This document shows positions 1-7,364 of a DNA stretch of 22,785 nt, piece after piece (position 1 is the stretch's first letter; every line of letters begins with the position of its first letter). The notes under the pieces are model-generated. The model was not told the origin of the DNA and ran no database searches. It saw only the letters and a list, made by a program, of their open reading frames with translations. A program made the translations under genes and the position numbers. Origin of the DNA: Candidatus Pelagibacter sp. (GTDB lineage Bacteria; Pseudomonadota; Alphaproteobacteria; Pelagibacterales; Pelagibacteraceae). Where the stretch lies: assembly GCA_002704625.1 (NCBI GenBank), contig PAGZ01000039.1, positions 1-22,785 of the forward strand. Reading direction: 5' to 3'.

Positions 1-166
<166 letters not shown>

Positions 167-176
167 TTAAACTATT

Positions 177-851
177 TTAATTAAAGTTTCTATATAAAGA
201 AACTAATTTTCCCTGAATCTTAATTCTTTTTGCTGCGTATATTTTTGTATCGTATTTTTTATTTGCACTTTCAAGGGCAATTGTGTTCCCTTTTTTTCTA
301 ATTTTTTTTAAAGTAGCTTCCTCGTTATCTATAAGAACAACGGCTATTTGACCATTATCTGCGTGTGAGGTTTTTTTAATAATCACTGTATCCCCGTCAT
401 TGATGCCTGCCTCAATCATTGAATCGCCTTTTACTCTTAATCCAAAATGATCATCATTTTTGTTAAAGTCCGCTGGTAAATTTACTTTATCAACTTCATG
501 TTGTATTGCCTCAATCGGTGTTCCAGCAGCTATTGCACCAAGAACAGAAACTTTAGTAGATTTACCTGTGCTTTTATCCAATCCGCCTTTAATTACACTT
601 GGTGTGAAGTTGTTGAATAAATCGTGAGCACTTGCGTTCTCAGGTAATTTAACCACTTCAAGAGCTCTTGCCTTGTGTGCTAATCTTTTTATAAACCCTC
701 TCTCTTCTAAAGCCGATATAAGTCTATGAATACCAGATTTCGACTTAAGGTTGAGCGAGTTTTTCATTTCTTCGTAAGAAGGAGATACACCTGTAGATCT
801 AATCTTTTTATTAATAAAAAGTAATAAGTTTTTTTGTTTTTTTGTTAGCAT
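177..851 (-). CDS. lexA: LexA repressor (SOS regulator, self-cleaving S24 family)
   Basis: Represses DNA-damage genes and cleaves itself when RecA-ssDNA filaments form. The 224-residue product has a winged helix-turn-helix (about residues 1-65, starting MLTKKQKNLL as in most LexA proteins) and a C-terminal S24 peptidase domain. The cleavage site is Ala109-Gly110 (in GAIAAGTPIEA); the catalytic serine is S144 in GDSM and the lysine is K182 in EATLKK, one residue further from the serine than in E. coli. An in-frame ATG 18 bases upstream (869) would add six residues, but it lies inside the probable -10 element and almost abuts the LexA box at 874-888, so 851 is the better start. LexA box placement implies autorepression. 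It sits downstream of trpC and upstream of gltX; the moaC-moeA pair often found between trpC and lexA in other alphaproteobacteria is absent. Confidence 0.96.
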   Translation of the reverse strand: MLTKKQKNLLLFINKKIRSTGVSPSYEEMKNSLNLKSKSGIHRLISALEERGFIKRLAHKARALEVVKLPENASAHDLFNNFTPSVIKGGLDKSTGKSTKVSVLGAIAAGTPIEAIQHEVDKVNLPADFNKNDDHFGLRVKGDSMIEAGINDGDTVIIKKTSHADNGQIAVVLIDNEEATLKKIRKKGNTIALESANKKYDTKIYAAKRIKIQGKLVSLYRNFN

Positions 852-868
852 AGAACAAATCCTGTACA

Positions 869-896
869 TTTATGTTCTACAAAAGTTCTACTACAA
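869..896 (-). promoter_or_regulatory. Probable lexA promoter overlapping the SOS box
   Basis: On the minus strand, TTGTAG (896-891) is followed after 16 bases by CATAAA (874-869), a fair sigma70-like -35/-10 pair. Initiation near 862 would leave a leader of about 10 bases before the ATG at 851. The LexA box fills the spacer, as expected for steric repression. The -10 match is modest (4 of 6), so this is a candidate only. Confidence 0.42.
874..888. promoter_or_regulatory. LexA (SOS) box, alphaproteobacterial type
   Basis: The plus strand reads GTTC-TACAAAA-GTTC, an exact match to the alphaproteobacterial LexA operator GTTC-N7-GTTC. The repeat is longer than the core, since both halves are GTTCTAC. 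It lies 23-37 bases upstream of the chosen lexA start, between plausible -35 and -10 elements, which fits autoregulation. The match to the consensus and its position in front of lexA are visible; repression is inferred. Confidence 0.87.
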
Positions 897-905
897 TATC
901 AACGC

Positions 906-935
906 CAAATTAGCCATATTTTACGGCCTAATTTG
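906..935. other. Stem-loop straddling the trpC stop codon
   Basis: CAAATTAG (906-913) pairs perfectly with CTAATTTG (928-935); CC 914-915 can also pair with GG 925-926 if C927 is bulged. The hairpin covers the end of trpC (stop at 923-921) and is the only clear inverted repeat between trpC and the lexA promoter. It may terminate or stabilise the 3' end of the trp mRNA. Against a classic intrinsic terminator, no U-tract follows in the trp transcription direction; a T8 run lies on the other side (941-948). Confidence 0.38.
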
Positions 936-1718
936 AGTAATTTTTTTTAAAAGGAGTGAGTTTTTATCTAAGTCTTTAAGAAGTGATTCACCAATAAGAA
1001 AATTATTTATCTTTGTTTTTTTTACTATTTCCTCCACTTCTTTTTCAGATTTTATTCCACTTTCACAAACAATTGGCTGCGTATGATTGGCTAATGTTTC
1101 GTAGAGTTTATATGTTGTATTAATGTCAGTTTTCAAAGTTGTTAAATCTCTATTGTTTATTCCTATGATTGCTTCCTTAAATTTTAAAGCTTTTTTAGCC
1201 TCTTCTTCATTATGAACTTCTACTATTGTTGTTAAATCAAGCTCGTTTGCTTTTTGATATATTTTATCAGCTGCAGAACCGTTTAGAGCAGATAAAATTA
1301 TTAAAATACAATCAGCGCCAGAAGCTTTTGCTAAATATACTTGATAATCGTCTATAAAAAAATCTTTCATCAAAACAGGAAGTTTAACTTTTTTTTTAAC
1401 CTCATCAATATGTTCTAATTTTCCTTGAAAAGATTTTTCCTCTGTTAAGATTGATAAGCATGATGCTCCATTATTAAAATAATTTTCTGCAATTTCTGCG
1501 GGTTTATAATCTTCGATTATAATTCCGGCAGAAGGACTAGCTTTCTTCATTTCTGTTATAATTGAAACTTTATTTTTTTCTTTTATTAATTTTTCTTTAA
1601 AGTTAATAAAATTATTATAAGATTTAATCTTTTCTTTAAGAAGATCGATGGGATATGCGTGTTTAAGAATATTTATTCTAGATAGCTGTCCAGCAAGGAT
1701 TTTTTCTAAATGGTTCAT
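921..1718 (-). CDS. trpC: Indole-3-glycerol phosphate synthase
   Basis: Closes the indole ring: CdRP to indole-3-glycerol phosphate, the fourth chemical step of tryptophan synthesis. The 265-residue product is a single TIM barrel of normal length. Visible catalytic positions are E56 and K58 (in TEMKKASPSAG), K118 (LMKDFF), E167 (VEVHNE), N189-R190 (GINNRDL) and the CESGI phosphate-binding segment near the C-terminus. It is a stand-alone TrpC with no fused TrpF domain. The start ATG (1718-1716) overlaps the trpD stop in an ATGA of 4 bases, implying translational coupling. It is the last gene of the ppiD-trpEGDC run. Confidence 0.97.
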   Translation of the reverse strand: MNHLEKILAGQLSRINILKHAYPIDLLKEKIKSYNNFINFKEKLIKEKNKVSIITEMKKASPSAGIIIEDYKPAEIAENYFNNGASCLSILTEEKSFQGKLEHIDEVKKKVKLPVLMKDFFIDDYQVYLAKASGADCILIILSALNGSAADKIYQKANELDLTTIVEVHNEEEAKKALKFKEAIIGINNRDLTTLKTDINTTYKLYETLANHTQPIVCESGIKSEKEVEEIVKKTKINNFLIGESLLKDLDKNSLLLKKITQIRP

Positions 1719-2707
1719 TTTGTTAATCTAGTTATATGATTAATAACTTTTCCAGAAAGTATATGCTTTCTTAATTCATCGTATCCTTCTTTAAAAGAGA
1801 TTGGCTTTTCATCTACAAGTAGACCAGCAGCAGCATTTAAACAGACAGCTATTGAAAAATCATTATCTTTTCCCTTAAATATTTCTATCATTTTTTTTGC
1901 ATTATATTCTGGATCTTTTCCAACAATGTTATTAAACCCAACAGCTTCAATGTCTAAATCTTTTGGACAAAAAACAGACTCTTTAATTTTTCCACCACTT
2001 AGCATGGCGATATCAGTGTTTGCATATGGGGAAATTTCATCAAGCCCGTCCTGACTATTCACGATCAAAGCTTTCTTTAAATTTAAATTTTTAAGAGCTT
2101 CAGCAAAAATTTTAAGCAATTTTTTATCAAAAACCCCAACAACTTGCCTTTTTACTTTTGCTGGACTACTGAGTGGCCCAATTAAATTAAATATTGTTCT
2201 TTTTCCAATTCTTTTTCTAATTGGCCCAACATATTTCATTGTCGAGTGATATTCTGGAGCAAACATAAATCCAAAATTGTTTTTATTTATACTTGTTTCT
2301 ACTTCTTTAGCTCCAAGATTAATATTGATATTTAATTTTTCTAAAACATCCGCAGACCCACATTTTGAAGAAACAGATTTGTTTCCATGTTTAGCTACTT
2401 TTGTTCCAAAACTAGACAATAATAAAGCTGCACCAGTTGAAATATTAAGAGTATTCTTTCCATCTCCCCCAGTACCACATGTATCTACTGTATTATCTGG
2501 CACATTTACTTGAGTTGCTTTATTTCGCAAAACATAAACACCTCCAGCGATTTCATCTGAAGCTTCCCCTTTAGCGGAAGAAGAAGTTAAAAAATCATGA
2601 ATTTGCTCTTCTTTAACCTTACCTGACATTATGCTTTCAAACACAGATTTACTTTCTTCAAAACTTAAATTTTGTTTATTCTTTAGTCTTTTAATAATTT
2701 CGTCCAT
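1715..2707 (-). CDS. trpD: Anthranilate phosphoribosyltransferase
   Basis: Transfers phosphoribosyl from PRPP to anthranilate. At 330 residues it has the normal length of the stand-alone enzyme. The PRPP/Mg site is clear: GTGGDG at about 78-83, NIST just after it, then KHGNKSVSSKCGSADVLE (about 106-123). The anthranilate-side segment is RKRIGKRTIFNLIGPLSSPA, and DGLDEISP carries the acidic metal ligands. One base separates it from trpG upstream; downstream it shares ATGA with trpC. There is no fusion to the glutamine amidotransferase, unlike E. coli TrpGD. Confidence 0.97.
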   Translation of the reverse strand: MDEIIKRLKNKQNLSFEESKSVFESIMSGKVKEEQIHDFLTSSSAKGEASDEIAGGVYVLRNKATQVNVPDNTVDTCGTGGDGKNTLNISTGAALLLSSFGTKVAKHGNKSVSSKCGSADVLEKLNININLGAKEVETSINKNNFGFMFAPEYHSTMKYVGPIRKRIGKRTIFNLIGPLSSPAKVKRQVVGVFDKKLLKIFAEALKNLNLKKALIVNSQDGLDEISPYANTDIAMLSGGKIKESVFCPKDLDIEAVGFNNIVGKDPEYNAKKMIEIFKGKDNDFSIAVCLNAAAGLLVDEKPISFKEGYDELRKHILSGKVINHITRLTK

Positions 2708-2708
2708 T

Positions 2709-3278
2709 TTATTTATAATTTAAAAAATTTTTGATTATTTTCATTCCATCTTTTGTGCTTATGCTCTCTGGATGAAATTGCACACCATGTAAATTATATT
2801 TTTTATGCATAATTCCCATTATTAGATTATCTTTTGTTTTAGCCGTAATTATGAAATCTTTATTAAGAGTTTTGTTATCAATTATAAGACTATGATATCT
2901 GGTACCTATAAGATTATTTTTTATACCTTTAAAAATTCCCTCTTTGTTATGAGAAATTTTACTAGTTTTTCCATGCATTAGTTTTTTAGCATTTACAATT
3001 TTGGCACCAAAAGCTTGTCCAATAACTTGATGACCCAAACAAACACCAAGGATTGGAATTTTATTAGAGAGACTTTTTACTATATGTAAACAATTTCCTG
3101 CTTGGTTTGGATTTCCAGGGCCTGGAGAAATAACAATTTTTTTATATTTTTTTTTTAAAATTCCTTTAGAATTTATTTTATCATTTCTTATTACATCTAC
3201 ATTACAATTTAATGATTTTAGATAGTGAAAAACGTTGTAGGTAAAACTATCGTAATTATCTATCAAAAGAGTTTTCAT
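2709..3278 (-). CDS. trpG: Anthranilate synthase glutamine amidotransferase subunit
   Basis: Class I glutaminase that supplies ammonia to TrpE for anthranilate formation; a separate 189-residue subunit. It opens with MKTLLIDNYDSFTYN, the family signature, and has the oxyanion segment SPGPGNP, the nucleophile C80 in GVCLGHQ, and H169/E171 in VQFHPES, completing the triad. It follows trpE with no gap (trpE stops at 3279). The enzyme might also serve as PabA for aminodeoxychorismate synthesis, as in organisms with one shared amidotransferase; no second copy is visible here, so this stays open. Confidence 0.96.
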   Translation of the reverse strand: MKTLLIDNYDSFTYNVFHYLKSLNCNVDVIRNDKINSKGILKKKYKKIVISPGPGNPNQAGNCLHIVKSLSNKIPILGVCLGHQVIGQAFGAKIVNAKKLMHGKTSKISHNKEGIFKGIKNNLIGTRYHSLIIDNKTLNKDFIITAKTKDNLIMGIMHKKYNLHGVQFHPESISTKDGMKIIKNFLNYK

Positions 3279-4736
3279 TTAATTAATAGCCTTCATTAAA
3301 GCTTTAGCCTTATTCACTGTTTCATCATATTCATTTTTTGGATTACTATCTGCCACTATTCCTGCTCCAGACTGAACATAAATTTTATTATCTTTAATTA
3401 AAGCTGTTCTTAAAGCTATACAAGTATCAAACTCATGATTAGCCGTAAAATAACCAATACCACCGGCATAGAGCATTCTTTTTGAACTTTCTAATTCGTC
3501 AATAATTTCCATAGCTCGTATCTTTGGTGCTCCGCTTACAGTCCCGGCCGGAAATCCTGATAAAAATGTTTCAAAAATAGATAAATTTTTTTGAATTTTT
3601 CCAGTAACATTTGAAACTATATGCATTACATGCGAGTATTTTTCTACTTTAAATTTTTCAGTAACTTTTACGCTATTAGTTTTTGAAACTTTTCCAACAT
3701 CATTTCTTCCAAGATCTAATAGCATTAAATGTTCAGCAAGCTCTTTAGGATCTTTAAGTAATTCTTTGGTAAATTTAATATCCTCTTTATTATTTTTTCC
3801 TCTTGGGCGTGTGCCAGCAATAGGTCTAATTGTTACATCTTTATTTAATAATCTTACTAAAATTTCAGGACTGCTGCCTAAAATTTGAAAATCCTTATAA
3901 TTAAAAAAGAACATAAAAGGTGAGGGGTTTAGCACTCTAAGAGAGTTATAGATTTCAATAGCCGGTTTATCTATTTTTGCTTGAAATCTTTGGCTTAAAA
4001 CAACCTGAAAAATATCACCTTTCTTTATATACTCTTTAGCTTTTAAAATATTCTTTCTGAATTTTGTTTTTTTAATGTTTGAACTAATCAATAATTTTTT
4101 TTTATTATTATAAAAATTTCTTGGAAGATAAATCTTGCCAAAATCTAAAAATTCATTAAAATTTTTTTTGATTTCCAAATATTCTAAATCATAATTTTTA
4201 ATTTTTTCTTCCTTAAATATATTATGAATAAAGAAAATCTTTTTCTTTAAATTATCATATATAATTAAATTTCTTGGTCTCATTAGTCTTATATCCGGAA
4301 TATTAATATCTCTTTTGCAGCTATCGGGAATTTTTTCTATTAACCTAATAATATCATATGAAAAATATCCTACGTACATACTCGACATTCGAGGTAAATT
4401 TTTAGGAGTTTTTACTTTAAAACTGCTAAAAAGATTATTCAAATATTTAAGTATATTTTTTTTAATTATTTTTTTTTTATTAAAATTATCAATAATTATT
4501 CGGTCTTTTTTAATATCAAATGTTTTGTCCGGATTAAATCCTATTATTGTGTATCTACCTCGTGTAATACCTTTTTCAACAGACTCAAAAATAAAACTAT
4601 TTTTTTTAGACAGAATATAATTATATAAATTTTCTACAAATTTATAATTTTTGCACCTTTGAGAAAAATAAATAATTTGATTATATTTTTTTTTATGTAA
4701 TCTTTTAAAATTTGCTAAACTTGTACTCAATTTCAT
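3279..4736 (-). CDS. trpE: Anthranilate synthase component I
   Basis: Converts chorismate plus ammonia (from TrpG) to anthranilate, the committed step to tryptophan. The 485-residue protein has the N-terminal regulatory half, including FIFESVEKG, which corresponds to the tryptophan-binding ES motif of feedback-inhibited enzymes. The chorismate-binding half has SPEILVRL, RPIAGTRPRG, LLDLGRNDVGKV, GFPAGTVSGAPKIRAMEII and IYVQSGAGIVADS. It is not fused to TrpG, unlike the rhizobial enzyme. The start ATG shares its A with the TAA of the ppiD-like gene (TAATG), so there is no room for a leader peptide or attenuator directly in front of it. Control is therefore likely allosteric or from an upstream promoter. 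PabB homologues are similar, but the trp context decides. Confidence 0.96.
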   Translation of the reverse strand: MKLSTSLANFKRLHKKKYNQIIYFSQRCKNYKFVENLYNYILSKKNSFIFESVEKGITRGRYTIIGFNPDKTFDIKKDRIIIDNFNKKKIIKKNILKYLNNLFSSFKVKTPKNLPRMSSMYVGYFSYDIIRLIEKIPDSCKRDINIPDIRLMRPRNLIIYDNLKKKIFFIHNIFKEEKIKNYDLEYLEIKKNFNEFLDFGKIYLPRNFYNNKKKLLISSNIKKTKFRKNILKAKEYIKKGDIFQVVLSQRFQAKIDKPAIEIYNSLRVLNPSPFMFFFNYKDFQILGSSPEILVRLLNKDVTIRPIAGTRPRGKNNKEDIKFTKELLKDPKELAEHLMLLDLGRNDVGKVSKTNSVKVTEKFKVEKYSHVMHIVSNVTGKIQKNLSIFETFLSGFPAGTVSGAPKIRAMEIIDELESSKRMLYAGGIGYFTANHEFDTCIALRTALIKDNKIYVQSGAGIVADSNPKNEYDETVNKAKALMKAIN

Positions 4737-6190
4737 TAAAAAGAATTTTTTAACCTTTCAAGAACTTTGTCGTTTAAATCAATTTTGTAGTTTGCGTTTA
4801 TGTATTTGTCGTATGACTTATAAAGTTTAGATATATAGATTGCATTGGCTTTATCAACATAAGCTTTATATTTATCACTATTTATTCTAGCTGAAGGTTT
4901 TGTTTCTTCGATAATATTTACTAAAAAATTTTCTTTTAAAATAGAGTCCGATATGACAAATATATCACCTGCATTATAATTATATATTTTTTCCACTAAG
5001 TTTTTAGTAAATTTTTTTTTATCATTAATACTATCAATTTTTAATTTATCTATAGTTATATTATTTTTTTTTGACATTTCCAGCATCTCAGTTTTGTTAA
5101 ATTTTCCATTATTTATTTTTTCTATCAATTTTCGATTTTCATCAATTTTAAATTTAATCTGAAGTTGCGCTGTAATAGTTTTTTTCAGATCCTTATCATT
5201 AAGATCTAAATTTATATTTTTGTCATCTAAAAGTTTCACAATAAAATATTTATTTTGAGAATTTATAAATTGAACAGAATTTTGATTATTTATTGCAAAT
5301 ATTTTATTAAATATTTCATTATTCATCTTATCTATTGAAGTTCCATCTTTTTTAATTTGTCGTGAATTTACTAGATTAATAGTTTTAACATTTTTTTCAT
5401 TTCCCAAAACGAGTGTTTTAAATTCTTTGCCATCCAAAATTAAATTCTCTATTTCATCCAATTCTTTGTAATACTCCTCGTCAAAATCTTTTTTTTGAGT
5501 TAGATATTCTGGTAACAATTCTAAGTATTTAAATGAAATAAATCTTTCATTAAAAAAACTTTTATTTTGATCATAAAATTCTTTTATTTCATTTTCTTTT
5601 ATTTTTACCTTTGAGAAAATTTTGTTTAAATCAATAAACTCTAAATTAAGAGATTTATTTTCTTTTACATATAAATTGTTAATCATAAAGTTTGGAAGTT
5701 TAATTCCACCACTATAATAATTAAGCAATTGACCTTTTACTTCAATATCCCTGATATACTTCTCATATGTTTGAGCGGTATAATTATTTTGCAATAAAAA
5801 TTTTTCATATGAGGTTCTTGAAAATTTATTTTCCTTTTTAAAATTCTTATCATTAACTATAATTTTTTTTAACGAAGTGTCTGTCAAATTTAAACCTTTT
5901 TTCTTTGATTCAATATCAATAATTTTTTCACTAATATAATTTGTTAAAATTTCATCAAGTATTTTTGATTTGCCCAAAGAATTTAATTCTTCTTGAGTCA
6001 GACTAATTTTCTGAAGGTATGTAATGAATTCCTTTGAATTAATTTTTTCATCATTAATTTCAACAAGTACATTTTGATTACCGGATCTGAAAACATCACC
6101 CATACCCCAAAGTAAAAAAGGCATTGCTATTATTGCTATAAAAACCTTAGCAAGAAATGATTTAGAAAATTTTCTTATTGATGCTAACAT
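4736..6190 (-). CDS. PpiD/SurA-N-like membrane-anchored periplasmic folding factor
   Basis: Probably helps proteins emerging from the Sec translocon to fold in the periplasm. The N-terminus has a short basic cytoplasmic segment (MLASIRKFSKSFLAK), one membrane segment (about 13-31) and LLWGMGDVFRSG, the junction typical of alphaproteobacterial PpiD-like proteins. A SurA-N-type helical domain follows, starting with VLVEINDEKINSKEF. At 484 residues it is clearly shorter than E. coli PpiD (about 620). The central parvulin-like region is poorly conserved and I cannot point to intact isomerase active-site residues, so it may be a chaperone only. It heads the minus-strand run ppiD-trpEGDC and is divergent from tpiA, an order shared with other alphaproteobacteria. 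Confidence 0.82.
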   Translation of the reverse strand: MLASIRKFSKSFLAKVFIAIIAMPFLLWGMGDVFRSGNQNVLVEINDEKINSKEFITYLQKISLTQEELNSLGKSKILDEILTNYISEKIIDIESKKKGLNLTDTSLKKIIVNDKNFKKENKFSRTSYEKFLLQNNYTAQTYEKYIRDIEVKGQLLNYYSGGIKLPNFMINNLYVKENKSLNLEFIDLNKIFSKVKIKENEIKEFYDQNKSFFNERFISFKYLELLPEYLTQKKDFDEEYYKELDEIENLILDGKEFKTLVLGNEKNVKTINLVNSRQIKKDGTSIDKMNNEIFNKIFAINNQNSVQFINSQNKYFIVKLLDDKNINLDLNDKDLKKTITAQLQIKFKIDENRKLIEKINNGKFNKTEMLEMSKKNNITIDKLKIDSINDKKKFTKNLVEKIYNYNAGDIFVISDSILKENFLVNIIEETKPSARINSDKYKAYVDKANAIYISKLYKSYDKYINANYKIDLNDKVLERLKNSF

Positions 6191-6252
6191 AAATTTAATT
6201 TATGAAATTTAAATTAAATGTAGTAAAAAATCTATAACTAAAGTCTTAAATT
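6191..6252. promoter_or_regulatory. Divergent intergenic region, ppiD-trp operon / tpiA operon
   Basis: These 62 bases must contain or overlap the promoters of both the leftward ppiD-trpEGDC run and the rightward tpiA-secG-pyrG run. The sequence is almost pure A/T and holds an inverted repeat, ATTTAATTT (6193-6201) and AAATTAAAT (6211-6219), with a 9-base loop. In such A/T-rich DNA this symmetry could be chance. I cannot assign -35/-10 boxes with confidence. Confidence 0.4.
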
Positions 6253-7014
6253 ATGAGTGATAGACATAAATTTTTTGTTGGTAATTGGAAAATGTTTGGA
6301 ATTCCAACATCTTTTAAAATATTTGAGAAAATTAATAAATTTTATATATCAAATAAAAAAAACAATAAAAACTATAAAATAATAATCGCACCTCCTTTTA
6401 CTTTATTAAGTCAATTTAAAGAAAAAAATAAAATGAACAAGATATCTATTTCAGCACAAAATTGTTTTTTCAAAGATAATTACGGTTCTTTTACGGGGTC
6501 TATAAGTCCATTCATGATTAAAAAAATAGGTATTAATCATGTTATAATTGGGCATTCAGAAAATAGAGCATTAGGTGAAAATGAAAAAATAATAAGTGAA
6601 AAAATTTCGTTAGCTTTAAAAAATAAATTAACAATAATTTTTTGTATTGGTGAAAATCTCAAAGATAAAAAAGCTAAAAAAACTTTTTCTTTTCTAAAAA
6701 AACAAATATCTTCTTCAATTAATGCGAATTATGATTTTAAAAAAATCTTATTTGCTTATGAGCCAATTTGGTCAATAGGTAGTGGCAAAGTACCAAATGC
6801 AAAAGATCTGAAAAAAATAGTAAATTTTTTGAAAAATTATCTGAGAAACAAATTTAAATTAAAATTTAATCCTTATGTTTTGTACGGCGGATCTGTCGAC
6901 AAAAAAAGCGTAAAAAATTTCAAAATAATAAAAGATTTAGACGGTTTTTTAATCGGAGGTGCCTCTAAATCTTCGAAGAATTTTATTGATATAATAAAAA
7001 ATTTCTATAAATAA
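6253..7014 (+). CDS. tpiA: Triosephosphate isomerase
   Basis: Interconverts dihydroxyacetone phosphate and glyceraldehyde 3-phosphate in the cytoplasm. The 253-residue TIM barrel has the family length and the full catalytic set: N11 and K13 in GNWKM, H101 in IIGHSENR, and E170 in AYEPIWSIGSGK at the start of the flexible loop. The phosphate-binding YGGSV and DGFLIGGAS segments close the barrel. The usual HSERR is HSENR here, a mild change. First gene of the rightward cluster; secG begins five bases after its stop. Confidence 0.97.
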   Translation: MSDRHKFFVGNWKMFGIPTSFKIFEKINKFYISNKKNNKNYKIIIAPPFTLLSQFKEKNKMNKISISAQNCFFKDNYGSFTGSISPFMIKKIGINHVIIGHSENRALGENEKIISEKISLALKNKLTIIFCIGENLKDKKAKKTFSFLKKQISSSINANYDFKKILFAYEPIWSIGSGKVPNAKDLKKIVNFLKNYLRNKFKLKFNPYVLYGGSVDKKSVKNFKIIKDLDGFLIGGASKSSKNFIDIIKNFYK

Positions 7015-7019
7015 CTCAT

Positions 7020-7325
7020 ATGGAAACAATCCTAATAGCAATTAACATAGTTCTAGCCATTGTTCTGATTTTGCTAATTCTGATGCAAAGATCAGAGGGG
7101 GGCGCTTTAGGCCTAGGTCTTGCCCAAGATAATTTTGCTACTTCACGGTCGGTTGGAAATTTTTTAACTAAATCAACAGCAATAATTGCTACATTATTTA
7201 TAATCTCTAGCATTTCTATTGTTATTTTATCCAGAGGAGATTTAGTCAATACCCAGTCTGTTATTGATAAAATAGAGAAAGAAGAAGATTCTAAATCACC
7301 TAAAATTCCTGAGTCATCAAAATAA
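7020..7325 (+). CDS. secG: Protein-export membrane protein SecG
   Basis: Auxiliary subunit of the SecYEG translocon in the inner membrane. The 101-residue product has two membrane segments (about 3-20 and 55-72) joined by the conserved cytoplasmic loop LMQRSEGGALGLG, followed by a region ending in FLTKSTAIIATLF. This is the standard SecG pattern. The tail (about 75-101) is charged and low in complexity. The loop is encoded with a G6 run (7097-7102). It lies between tpiA and pyrG, as in many alphaproteobacteria. Confidence 0.94.
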   Translation: METILIAINIVLAIVLILLILMQRSEGGALGLGLAQDNFATSRSVGNFLTKSTAIIATLFIISSISIVILSRGDLVNTQSVIDKIEKEEDSKSPKIPESSK

Positions 7326-7364
7326 ACTTTATTTTTTATTAAAAATTGCATATACTGTTATTCC

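Noticed and set aside
852..869. Longer start for lexA at 869
   Set aside because: That ATG falls in the likely -10 element and next to the LexA box, and family members start at MLTKKQ.
2277..2513. Plus-strand open frame of 78 codons inside trpD
   Set aside because: It is antisense to the PRPP-binding region of TrpD and has no family features.
6193..6219. A/T-only inverted repeat as an operator or terminator
   Set aside because: With nine A/T pairs in nearly pure A/T DNA, chance symmetry is likely; I mention it only within the divergent intergenic region.
7016..7351. Open frame of 111 codons antisense to secG
   Set aside because: It mirrors secG almost exactly and its sequence is the reverse reading of the SecG membrane segments; secG has clear family motifs.
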